DNA of 64,000 nucleotides from Thiohalomonas sp963783235. Lineage in GTDB: Bacteria; Pseudomonadota; Gammaproteobacteria; Thiohalomonadales; Thiohalomonadaceae. The position numbers and the translations under genes are program-made. The notes under the pieces are model-generated. The model did not search any database. It saw only the letters and a list, made by a program, of their open reading frames with translations, and was not told the origin of the DNA. Shown piece by piece: positions 7,283 through 14,542 of the stretch. The stretch is taken from assembly GCA_963783235.1 (NCBI GenBank), contig CAWAMN010000001.1, positions 868,001 to 932,000 on the forward strand, in the 5' to 3' direction. How positions within the stretch are numbered: the stretch's first letter is position 1; every line of letters begins with the position of its first letter.

Positions 7283-8413
7283 CTAACGGAACTTGCGGAG
7301 ATACCATTTTTCAAAAGCGATTTTTGACCAGTGCCAAAACCGGCTGTTAGGGAGAACCACGCTGCGCTGGGCGTTGCGCATGACCAGCATCCCTTTATCC
7401 ATGCTGTCGACGATGCACATGAGTTCAACCTTGAATCTCTCCTGCGGTTCACGATCGTTGAGATCCGCTATGAGATTAACGGCCGCGGCATCGGCCTGGA
7501 GATGAGCCATGTGAGCTTGTTTAGGCATCCATTCGGGCCCCGGGAAGGAGCCACTGTCACCCGCGACATAAACCCGCTCGCTGCCCTCGACCCGACACTG
7601 GGCATCGGCCTTCAGCAGCCCGCCCTCGGAACGAACCAGATCGGTGTTATCGAACCACTGGTTACCCGTCATGCCCGGCATGAACAGGATCAAATCGGCA
7701 CCGAATTCTCCCCCCTCCGTTATCACCTTGCCTGCCTCGAAACCGGTCATCTTGTGACCCAGGTGGGTATCGATATCCCGCTTCGCCATGGTTTCCAATA
7801 AACCCTTGACCGCCTTGGGCCCCAGCCTCTTGCCCGGCTCCGGCGCCGGACTGAAGAAAACCAGCTTGAATTTGTCGCGCCGTCCCTGCTTGCGCAAGAG
7901 CGAGTCGATGCCGAACAGAAATTCAAACATCGGCCCTCCACGCATGGCGGAGGGTTCCTTGGGATTGCCGCCGAAACCGATGGCAATCGTACCGCCCTCC
8001 ATGGCTTCCAGCTGATCGCGGATCCGAACGGCGGCGGGAATGCCTTCGCAGGGAGTGATGGCATGCTCGATACCGGGCAGTTTCTTGATAAAACGGCCGC
8101 CGGAGGCGATCAGCAACGCATCGTTTTCCACCTCGCCGTTGTCGGTCAGGATGCGGCGCCCGCCATCTGTCAGACCGGTCACCGTACCGGCATGGAAACG
8201 GACATTGTGGCGTTGGAAAAACCGTTCCAGGGAAATCGTCAAATCCTCGGGCCGGCGCTGGCGCGACGGAATCCAAATCAGACTTGGCAGGAACACGAAT
8301 TCGGCTTTAGGGCCGATGACCGTGATCTCCGCTTCCTTGTCCAAGGCGCGCATGCGTTCCACTGCGCTGACTGCCGCAAAGCCTGTTCCGACTACCGTTA
8401 TCCGCTGACTCAT
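7283..8413 (-). CDS. SQR/FccB-like FAD-dependent pyridine nucleotide-disulfide oxidoreductase
   Basis: A 376-residue flavoprotein. The N-terminal FAD motif is GTGFAA (9-14); the second FAD contact is YVAGD (282-286). The C-terminus ending FEKWYLRKF is the membrane-docking helix of sulfide:quinone oxidoreductases. Cys122 (ITPCEGIP) and Cys333 (ELMCIVDS) match the outer redox cysteines of SQR, but the middle one is missing: the region GGNPKEPSAMRGGP (149-161) has no Cys. This two-cysteine pattern resembles flavocytochrome c FccB or divergent SQR types. Likely reaction is oxidation of a sulfur compound coupled to quinone or another acceptor; a different substrate is possible. It lies 51 bp downstream of a small acidic protein, probably in one transcript. 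Confidence 0.8.
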   Translation of the reverse strand: MSQRITVVGTGFAAVSAVERMRALDKEAEITVIGPKAEFVFLPSLIWIPSRQRRPEDLTISLERFFQRHNVRFHAGTVTGLTDGGRRILTDNGEVENDALLIASGGRFIKKLPGIEHAITPCEGIPAAVRIRDQLEAMEGGTIAIGFGGNPKEPSAMRGGPMFEFLFGIDSLLRKQGRRDKFKLVFFSPAPEPGKRLGPKAVKGLLETMAKRDIDTHLGHKMTGFEAGKVITEGGEFGADLILFMPGMTGNQWFDNTDLVRSEGGLLKADAQCRVEGSERVYVAGDSGSFPGPEWMPKQAHMAHLQADAAAVNLIADLNDREPQERFKVELMCIVDSMDKGMLVMRNAQRSVVLPNSRFWHWSKIAFEKWYLRKFR

Positions 8414-8464
8414 CCTTTTCCTCTCATCTCTGCCGCAACAACATCGGCTCGCAAAAACACGCCA

Positions 8465-8884
8465 CTAATCCGCTGTCCCGGGCTTATGACAAATGGGCTC
8501 ATCGTCGGGGTTTTCTACCGCAAGCGCGATATCCTGAACCAGATCACGAAGTTCTTCGAGGGTGATACAGCCGAGCATGCGCGCCATCAGATCCGGATCA
8601 AGGCGAACCTGACAGGGCGTACCATCCGATAGTTGGACCCGAACACCCGCGGCGCTTTGGTCGACGACTTCATCCTCGAGTAATTCGGCCGTCTCCTGAA
8701 GCAGCTTTTCATACCGCTCGTCGATGAGATCGTCGAGCTCTTCCGGAAGGTCTTCGGGTACCAGGACGACCAGCCCGTCTTTATCGGAAAACTGGTATTC
8801 GACCTCTTTTCCCTTCAGAAATTCGCCGAATTGCTTTCTTATCCCTGCGTCGAAAAACATGTATTCGAGCATATTTTGCTCCAT
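8465..8884 (-). CDS. Uncharacterised small acidic protein next to SQR-like gene
   Basis: A 139-residue protein rich in Asp, Glu and Leu, from the ATG at MEQNMLEYMF (a second ATG four codons later is equally possible). There is no signal peptide or membrane segment. Central features are an acidic helix (DLPEELDDLIDERYEK, about 46-61) and a C-terminal helix CITLEELRDLVQDIALAV; two Cys are near the end and middle. I do not recognise the family. Its place directly upstream of the SQR-like flavoprotein, same strand and 51 bp apart, suggests a shared function in sulfur oxidation, which is inference. Longer upstream extensions have low-quality composition. Confidence 0.65.
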   Translation of the reverse strand: MEQNMLEYMFFDAGIRKQFGEFLKGKEVEYQFSDKDGLVVLVPEDLPEELDDLIDERYEKLLQETAELLEDEVVDQSAAGVRVQLSDGTPCQVRLDPDLMARMLGCITLEELRDLVQDIALAVENPDDEPICHKPGTAD

Positions 8885-9014
8885 TGGATGCGGACACAGC
8901 CCGGTGTGCGAATTGGTTGACCCCATTGTGCCAAAAGGGGGGTGCCTTACGCCATCCGAGAACCGGTAACGAGTCCGATTTCGACCGGGCGCCGCGTGGT
9001 TCCGTGAAAAGGAT

Positions 9015-9683
9015 TCAGCTTTCCCCGGTTTTTTTGGGGAGGCGATAACGTCGACGTGCAAGGATAGGCAGAAGTGTGATGGCCCCCAGAATGGCGAAGG
9101 CAAGTATCACTTGGGGGGGCGCCGCATCGCCCTCCACGAGCTCCCGCCCGGCAAAACCCAGATAGGCATATGCCAAGGCGCCCGGAGCCAGAAACGCAAA
9201 GGTGGCCACGGTATAGATGAAAAGGGGGATTCGGGTTAGACCAAATGCGTAGTTGAGCAGGTCAAACGGAAAAACAGGCACGAGTCGGGCAAAGGCCAGG
9301 AATCGCCAGCCCTCCTCTTCTACGCCGCGCATGATTTGGCGAAGTCTCGCATGCGTTTGCTGTCGCACCCAGCCGGAGGCGATGTAACGTGCGGCGATAA
9401 ACGCGAAAACGGCACCCGTAGTGGCTCCGATGAGGTTATAGAGGGTTCCCCAAAAGGGGCCGAATAGTGCCCCGCCGGCCAGCATCATGACGGAAGAAGG
9501 GACAAAAAGTACGGTAGCGAGCGCAAAGAGCGCGATAAAGAGCCATGGCGCCGCGCCTCCGGCGGCCCGAACCCACGCTTCCAGTGCCTCCCCCCCGAAC
9601 TGGCCACGATAAACCACCGCCAGTGTTATGCCGATGCCCAGCAGCAGAATGAGCAGAATGCGACCGAAGTGCCTTACTGCCAC
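9015..9683 (-). CDS. TVP38/TMEM64 family membrane protein (DedA superfamily)
   Basis: A 222-residue integral membrane protein with about six hydrophobic segments. Diagnostic features are the VPSSVMMLAGGALFGPFWGT stretch (about 62-81), GAVFAFIAARYIASGW, and the RLVPVFPFDLLNYAFGLT re-entrant motif (about 133-150) of the VTT/SNARE-associated domain. Family members include YdjX/YdjZ and the DedA flippase-like proteins, which act on membrane lipids or homeostasis. The start is GTG. It is 130 bp upstream of the small acidic protein on the same strand. Confidence 0.87.
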   Translation of the reverse strand: MAVRHFGRILLILLLGIGITLAVVYRGQFGGEALEAWVRAAGGAAPWLFIALFALATVLFVPSSVMMLAGGALFGPFWGTLYNLIGATTGAVFAFIAARYIASGWVRQQTHARLRQIMRGVEEEGWRFLAFARLVPVFPFDLLNYAFGLTRIPLFIYTVATFAFLAPGALAYAYLGFAGRELVEGDAAPPQVILAFAILGAITLLPILARRRYRLPKKTGES

Positions 9684-9811
9684 TATCTGGCCCCTTCCGG
9701 GCCCGTTCAGCCCGATATTGCATGATGTTATCGCTGATTACGCCGGGAACTCGAAGGCGTTCACCAAAGGAGGCCGACAGGCCGTGGCGAAACGCTACCA
9801 TGTTGCGGGGC

Positions 9812-9838
9812 CAAAAAACCAGAAGCCTTTTGCCTGGC
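9812..9838 (-). terminator. Probable Rho-independent terminator after acpS
   Basis: Read on the minus strand: CCAGG-stem, loop, CTTCTGG followed by TTTTTT (complement of 9813-9818). It lies 28 bp past the acpS stop and would end the long lepA-to-acpS transcript. The stem is short with a G-U pair, hence moderate confidence. Apart from this, nothing is seen between 9684 and 9865. Confidence 0.45.
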
Positions 9839-9865
9839 CGCCCGGGACGGACAATGCTTCCGGAT

Positions 9866-10246
9866 TTATTGGCGTGTGAAGGTTACGAATGCAATCGCCT
9901 GTTCGCGCTCATCGGAAAGCGAGACAAACGTATGGGTCACCCCCTGCTCCGCCAGCAACTCGCGGGCCCGTCCCGAAAAGGCCAGTTCGGGCCGCCCCAA
10001 GGCGTTGTTCGCGATCGCGATCTGGCGCAGGGTCAAGCCGTCGCGAAATCCCGTGCCGAACGCCTTTGCCGCCGCCTCTTTCGCCGCGAAGCGCTTGGCC
10101 ACAAATGCGGCGGGATTGCCCGCCCGTCGATAACCCTCGAGTTCGCACTCGCTCAGGATGCGTTCGACGAAGCGATTGCCGAAGCGCTCTATGCTGGTGC
10201 GAATACGCGCAATAGCAACGATGTCCGTTCCGATACCGATGATCAT
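9866..10246 (-). CDS. acpS: Holo-[acyl-carrier-protein] synthase
   Basis: A 126-residue phosphopantetheinyl transferase, the standard AcpS length. It transfers 4'-phosphopantetheine from CoA to a serine of apo-ACP, activating fatty acid synthesis. Signature motifs are GIGTDIVAIARI at the N-terminus (Mg-binding Asp8) and RFAAKEAAAKAFGTGF (about 48-63, catalytic Glu-Lys pair), with the closing SLSDEREQAIAFV strand. It is last in the lepA-lepB-DUF4845-rnc-era-recO-pdxJ-acpS run, overlapping pdxJ by 4 bp, the classical gammaproteobacterial order. Confidence 0.97.
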   Translation of the reverse strand: MIIGIGTDIVAIARIRTSIERFGNRFVERILSECELEGYRRAGNPAAFVAKRFAAKEAAAKAFGTGFRDGLTLRQIAIANNALGRPELAFSGRARELLAEQGVTHTFVSLSDEREQAIAFVTFTRQ

Positions 10247-11016
10247 TGGCCGCTTCGAAGAAGGGCCCGGGTATGCGCTTCGACCATGAGCCGTTTCATT
10301 TCGCGAACCGCCTCCTGAAGGCCGCCGAAGATCGCCCGAGCGATGATCGCATGGCCGATATTCAGCTCGCGAATAGCGGTGAGTCGGGCGATATCCGCCA
10401 CGTTGTGATAATGCAGCCCGTGACCGGCATTTACCTGTAGTCCATTATCGCTGCCGCGGACAACGGCCTCCTCGATTCTCGCCAGCTCGGCTGCCCTTTT
10501 GGCGGCCCCTTGCGCGTCGGCAAAATGGCCGGTGTGGATTTCAATGACCGGTGCACCCACCTCGGCGGCTGCATCGATCTGCTGCGGATCCGCATCGATA
10601 AAGAGTGAGACGCGAACGCCGGCCTCGGCCAGCCGTTTACAGGCCTCGCGCATTCGCGGTACCTGCCCCGCCACATCGAGCCCCCCTTCGGTGGTGAGCT
10701 CTTCCCGCCGCTCCGGTACCAGGCAGCAATCCGAGGGCGCGATCCGCTCGGCGATCCCCAGCATCTCATCGGTCACCGCCATCTCCAGATTCATCCGGGT
10801 CTGGAGGATACCCGCCAGGATCTCCACATCGCGATCCTGGATATGTCGACGATCTTCCCGCAAGTGCAGCGTAATCCCGTCGGCACCGGCCTGCTCCGCC
10901 TCGATAGCCGCCTGGACGGGATCGGGATACCGGGTTCCGCGCGCCTGACGCAGTGTGGCCACGTGATCGATATTGACGCCAAGGAGGATTTCCTGAATCT
11001 CGCCCACTTCCCTCAT
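10243..11016 (-). CDS. pdxJ: Pyridoxine 5'-phosphate synthase
   Basis: A 257-residue TIM-barrel enzyme that condenses 1-deoxy-D-xylulose 5-phosphate with 3-amino-2-oxopropyl phosphate to pyridoxine 5'-phosphate in vitamin B6 synthesis. Conserved motifs: LLGVNIDHVATLRQARGT (about 11-28), ITLHLREDRRHI (about 48-59), CLVPERREELTTEGGLDV, and the C-terminal NIGHAIIARAIFGGL. The ATG overlaps the recO stop by 4 bp (ATGA), which supports this start and translational coupling, even though it adds about 10 residues before the conserved core. Confidence 0.97.
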   Translation of the reverse strand: MREVGEIQEILLGVNIDHVATLRQARGTRYPDPVQAAIEAEQAGADGITLHLREDRRHIQDRDVEILAGILQTRMNLEMAVTDEMLGIAERIAPSDCCLVPERREELTTEGGLDVAGQVPRMREACKRLAEAGVRVSLFIDADPQQIDAAAEVGAPVIEIHTGHFADAQGAAKRAAELARIEEAVVRGSDNGLQVNAGHGLHYHNVADIARLTAIRELNIGHAIIARAIFGGLQEAVREMKRLMVEAHTRALLRSGQ

Positions 11017-11753
11017 TCTCCTGATGGTTGCACTGGTTTGCCTGCCATCTGCCGGAACAAATCCCGGCTGGCCAGGGGTTTGTCACCCAAATAGAGTCGA
11101 AGAGCGGTCCGCATCAACACTTTCGCCTCGACCCGGCCCTCCGCATCGGGCGGGGCGTTACCGCTCTCCAGCGCGAGCAGTGTTTCGCCGCGCACCGGAA
11201 TACCGCCGCTTCCCCGGTCGGGAACCGGGCCACGCTCCAGATGGTAACAATAGCGGTACCCCGGTTGTACGGTGCCGCCGCCATCGGCTTCATCCCCCAG
11301 CAGCAGTCCGTATCCGAGGCACTGCAGCAAGTCGCGCTCGAAAAGGCGCAGCGTCCATTCCATGTCGGAGGTTTCCGCCAAGGCCGACAGGGTTCGCGCG
11401 TAGACGGGATAGAGTTCGGGTTGGGGATCGTGCCGCTCCACCAGCCGCAGCAGTACTTCATTCAGATAGAAACCGCCCGCCAAAGCGGCACCGGCCAGAA
11501 ATAGCGGCCGCTCCGCCGGTTCGGCGCCAATCAGAGTGCGAAGCTCCCCCCTTCCCGTCCAGGACAGCAGCAGCGGCTGAAAGGGCTGCAGCAGTCCTTT
11601 GAGCATCGAGCGGGGGCGACGTGCACCCTTTGCCACCAATCCCACCCGCCCCTGTCGGGCGGTAAAGATCTCGAGCAGGAGACTGGTGTCGCGATAGGGT
11701 TTACGGTGGAGAACAAATCCGGGTTCGAGAGAAGTCCGCCTCTCAGTACTCAT
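11013..11753 (-). CDS. recO: DNA repair protein RecO
   Basis: A 246-residue protein from the ATG at MSTERRTSLE; a further 52 open codons upstream lie entirely inside era and are not credible. The N-terminal OB fold is visible (FVLHRKPYRDTSLLLEIFT, then GLVAKGARRPRS), followed by a helical domain (GFYLNEVLLRLVERHDP). RecO works with RecF/RecR to load RecA onto SSB-coated single-stranded DNA. The start lies 11 bp inside the 3' end of era and the stop overlaps pdxJ, indicating coupled translation. The Cys-containing zinc motif of some RecO proteins is not evident. Confidence 0.94.
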   Translation of the reverse strand: MSTERRTSLEPGFVLHRKPYRDTSLLLEIFTARQGRVGLVAKGARRPRSMLKGLLQPFQPLLLSWTGRGELRTLIGAEPAERPLFLAGAALAGGFYLNEVLLRLVERHDPQPELYPVYARTLSALAETSDMEWTLRLFERDLLQCLGYGLLLGDEADGGGTVQPGYRYCYHLERGPVPDRGSGGIPVRGETLLALESGNAPPDAEGRVEAKVLMRTALRLYLGDKPLASRDLFRQMAGKPVQPSGE

Positions 11754-12642
11754 CCCGATAGCCGAAATTGCGCAGGGCGCGCTCGCTGTCCGACCAGCCT
11801 TCCTTGACCTTGACCCAAAGCTCGAGGAAAACGTGCTGACCGAACAGACGCTCCATATCCAACCTTGCCTGCCGACCGACCTCCTTGAGGACCCGGCCGC
11901 CCTTGCCAATGACGATACGTTTCTGACTATCGCGCTCGACCCAAATCAGGGCGTTGATGCGCAACCGCTCCTCCTCCGCGCGAAACTGTTCGATCTCCAC
12001 GGTCAGCGCGTAGGGAATCTCTTTGCCGAGGTTCCGCATCAATTTCTCCCGGACCAGTTCGGCCGCGAGAAAGCGCTCGCTGCGATCGGTGACCTGATCG
12101 ACGGGAAAAAGAGGAGGTCCCTCCGGCATCCGCCGGGCCACGGCGGCTTCCAGGGCGTCGATATTATCGCCCTTCAAGGCCGAGACCGGCATCACCTCTT
12201 CGAAGTCGTAGCGCCCGCTCAACTGCGCCAGATACGGCAGCAACTCGCTCTTCTCGTTAAGCCGATCCACCTTGTTGACGACGGCCACGACCGGAGCCTG
12301 GGCGTGTTTTAGCTGGGCGAGGACATTTTCATCCTCATCGGTCCAGCCTCCGGCCTCGAGCACAAACAGAATCAGGTCCACATCGCTCAGTGACGAGCTG
12401 GCCGCCCGATTCATATAGCGGTTGACCGCTTTTTTCGCCTGCAGATGCAGACCGGGCGTATCCACGTAAATCACCTGCAAGCCATCCTCGCTCTTGATGC
12501 CGAGGATCCGGTGACGAGTGGTCTGAGGCTTATGCGAGGTAATGCTGATCTTCTGGCCGAGGATGTGATTCATCAGCGTCGACTTGCCCACATTGGGCCG
12601 CCCGACGATGGCGACGAATCCGCTACGTGCCGCTTCAACCAT
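11743..12642 (-). CDS. era: GTPase Era
   Basis: A 299-residue essential GTPase that binds the 3' end of 16S rRNA in 30S assembly. G1 GRPNVGKSTLMNHILG (about 15-30), switch region SHKPQTTRHRI, G3 DTPG, G4 NKVD and G5 SALKG are all present. The C-terminal KH domain contains VIGKGGRVLKEVGRQARLDM (about 241-260). It starts 8 bp inside the 3' end of rnc and runs into recO by 11 bp; rnc-era coupling is the rule in gammaproteobacteria. Confidence 0.98.
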   Translation of the reverse strand: MVEAARSGFVAIVGRPNVGKSTLMNHILGQKISITSHKPQTTRHRILGIKSEDGLQVIYVDTPGLHLQAKKAVNRYMNRAASSSLSDVDLILFVLEAGGWTDEDENVLAQLKHAQAPVVAVVNKVDRLNEKSELLPYLAQLSGRYDFEEVMPVSALKGDNIDALEAAVARRMPEGPPLFPVDQVTDRSERFLAAELVREKLMRNLGKEIPYALTVEIEQFRAEEERLRINALIWVERDSQKRIVIGKGGRVLKEVGRQARLDMERLFGQHVFLELWVKVKEGWSDSERALRNFGYRDEY

Positions 12643-13312
12643 TTTCCAGTTGCTCCAGAGCGGCCTTTGCCGCCGCTTGTTCGGCCTTGCGCCGGCTGCC
12701 CCCCTTCCCCTTTACCGGTGCATCGATCCCCGAGATGCGGCAGTCGACAACAAACGTCTGTTCATGGGCCTCGCCCTCCACCGAGACAACGGAATAGCTG
12801 GGGAGGGGTTCATGTCGGGACTGCAGAATCTCCTGAAGGCGCGTTTTGGGATCTTTAAGCACCTCCGATGGTGACACGCCCTGCAGCTCCTTATCGAAGA
12901 GCGACAGAATGCGTGCCCGGGCTGCCTCGATACCGGCATCGAGGTAAACGGCGCCAATCAGTGCCTCGAAACCGTCCGCCAGGATCGACTCACGTCGAAA
13001 TCCGCCGCTCTTGAGTTCCCCGGGGCCAAGCCGCAGGTGTTCGCCGAGCTCGATCGTTTTAGCCAGGCGGGCCAGCGTCTCTCCCTTGACCAGCGCCGCC
13101 CGAAGTCGGCTCAGCGTTCCCTCATTCGCATCGCAGAAGCGCTGGTAAAGTTCGGCAGAGATCACAAAACTCAGAACCGCGTCGCCCAGAAATTCCAGGC
13201 GCTCATTGTTTGCGCTACCCGCACTGCGATGGGTCAGGGCCTCTTCCAGAAGCTGCTGGTCACCGAACGTATGCCCGAAGCTCCGGCTCAGTCGTTCCAG
13301 ATCGCCCCTCAA
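12635..13312 (-). CDS. rnc: Ribonuclease III
   Basis: A 225-residue double-strand-specific endoribonuclease for rRNA and mRNA processing. The catalytic signature NERLEFLGDAVLSFVIS (about 37-53) and the second acidic cluster DGFEALIGAVYLDAG are intact, and a C-terminal double-stranded RNA-binding domain is visible (DPKTRLQEILQSRHEPLPSY through KGKGGSRRKAEQAAAKAALE). It overlaps the upstream DUF4845 stop by 4 bp and the downstream era by 8 bp. Confidence 0.98.
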   Translation of the reverse strand: MRGDLERLSRSFGHTFGDQQLLEEALTHRSAGSANNERLEFLGDAVLSFVISAELYQRFCDANEGTLSRLRAALVKGETLARLAKTIELGEHLRLGPGELKSGGFRRESILADGFEALIGAVYLDAGIEAARARILSLFDKELQGVSPSEVLKDPKTRLQEILQSRHEPLPSYSVVSVEGEAHEQTFVVDCRISGIDAPVKGKGGSRRKAEQAAAKAALEQLENG

Positions 13313-13677
13313 GGTGCCTTCACCTCGACACGGTCATCAAACGTAACCATGAAATCGATATTGGATATGAACGGCGTGCGGACCTCATAAGCGATCCCGA
13401 CTTTGTAAACGCCCCGCCCGCGTTCGATTTTTATGTCCTTTCGTTTCACATTTTCGACGTCGTTGATATTCAGACGTTTCATCAATTTGCTGCGGATTTC
13501 CGTCGGCCCCATCGGTTCTGCTTCGCTGGCCAGGCTCTCCAGAGAGGAGGCAACGGCCATGTGCTCCATATAGGTGGGGAAAAGCTTCAGGACGATCATC
13601 GTCAAAAAAGCAATGACACCCAGAACCATGATCCAGCTGATCATGGTTAGCCCCTGCTGACGCCCTCCTACCCGCAT
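13309..13677 (-). CDS. DUF4845 family membrane-anchored protein
   Basis: A 122-residue protein from ATG at MRVGGRQQGLTM, chosen because a GGGGGAG ribosome site lies 8-14 nt upstream; the frame is open 28 codons further into lepB. One N-terminal membrane segment (SWIMVLGVIAFLTMIVLKLF, about 14-33) is followed by a small periplasmic domain ending in VTFDDRVEV. DUF4845 genes lie between lepB and rnc in many Proteobacteria. The segment looks like a pseudopilin-type anchor, but function is unknown. The stop overlaps the rnc start (ATGA). Confidence 0.88.
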   Translation of the reverse strand: MRVGGRQQGLTMISWIMVLGVIAFLTMIVLKLFPTYMEHMAVASSLESLASEAEPMGPTEIRSKLMKRLNINDVENVKRKDIKIERGRGVYKVGIAYEVRTPFISNIDFMVTFDDRVEVKAP

Positions 13678-13711
13678 AGCTACTCTCCCCCTAATGAAAT
13701 CTTCAATATAA

Positions 13712-14542
13712 TCAGTCGATCTGGGTGCCAATCCGATCCAGGCCGACGACGCTGTCCGCACTGGAATCCCAATTCATCCAGACGAAGAAGGCCTTGCCGA
13801 CCAGGTTACGGTCCGGGACCGTTCCCCAGAAACGGCTGTCCTTGCTGTTATCGCGGTTGTCGCCCATAACGAAATATTCGTTTTCCGGGACCGTAAAGGC
13901 AAAGCCCCGATCCGGCCGGTTGGACCATACGAGGATGGAATGCTCCGCCCCCGGCAAGTCCTCCCGCAGTTCGCTGGCCCCGGTCATCACGGCACCGCCC
14001 CCATCGCCGCTATAGACGCCCAATGGCGTCTGTTCGGCCCGTTTGCCGTTAACGTAAAGGACTTTGTTGCGGTAAACCACCTCGTCACCAGGGACCCCGA
14101 CCACACGCTTGATGTAGTCGATCTCGGGGTTTTCCGGATATCGGAAGACGATGATGTCGCCCCGCTCCGGGTCGCCGAAGTCGATGATTTCGTTGTGCAG
14201 CACGGGTAGCCGCAGCCCGTAGGTGAATTTGTTCACCAAAATGAAGTCGCCGACCTCCAGCGTCGGCATCATCGAACCGGAGGGGATACGAAACGGTTCG
14301 ACAATGAAAGAGCGGACAACCAGAACCAGAAGGATGATCGGAAAGAAGGAGCGGGCGTACTCGACCAGCAGAGGCTCCCGCGTCACCTGCTCTCGCGCAT
14401 CATCGTTGAGAGGCTGACCGGCAGACTCCAGGGCCGCGACGCGCTCCCGCCGCCTCGGCGCCAATAGCGCTGCATCCAGGGCCCAGATGAGACCCGTGAC
14501 CAGGGTGGCGACGACCAGGATAGTGGGGAAATCAATATTCAT
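13712..14542 (-). CDS. lepB: Signal peptidase I
   Basis: A 276-residue inner-membrane serine protease that removes signal peptides of exported proteins. Catalytic Ser is in FRIPSGSMMPTLEVGD (about 89-104) and catalytic Lys in PEIDYIKRVVGVPGD; box E MGDNRDNSKDSRFWG is intact. Two N-terminal hydrophobic segments anchor it (about 6-28 and 62-81). The ATG overlaps the lepA stop by 4 bp, supporting this start over one inside lepA. It is the only signal peptidase I seen in the window and would be needed for the many secreted products from 33.5 kb on. Confidence 0.97.
   Translation of the reverse strand: MNIDFPTILVVATLVTGLIWALDAALLAPRRRERVAALESAGQPLNDDAREQVTREPLLVEYARSFFPIILLVLVVRSFIVEPFRIPSGSMMPTLEVGDFILVNKFTYGLRLPVLHNEIIDFGDPERGDIIVFRYPENPEIDYIKRVVGVPGDEVVYRNKVLYVNGKRAEQTPLGVYSGDGGGAVMTGASELREDLPGAEHSILVWSNRPDRGFAFTVPENEYFVMGDNRDNSKDSRFWGTVPDRNLVGKAFFVWMNWDSSADSVVGLDRIGTQID

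Noticed and set aside
11754..11909. N-terminal extension of RecO by 52 codons
   Set aside because: It lies inside the era coding region and has no similarity to RecO.
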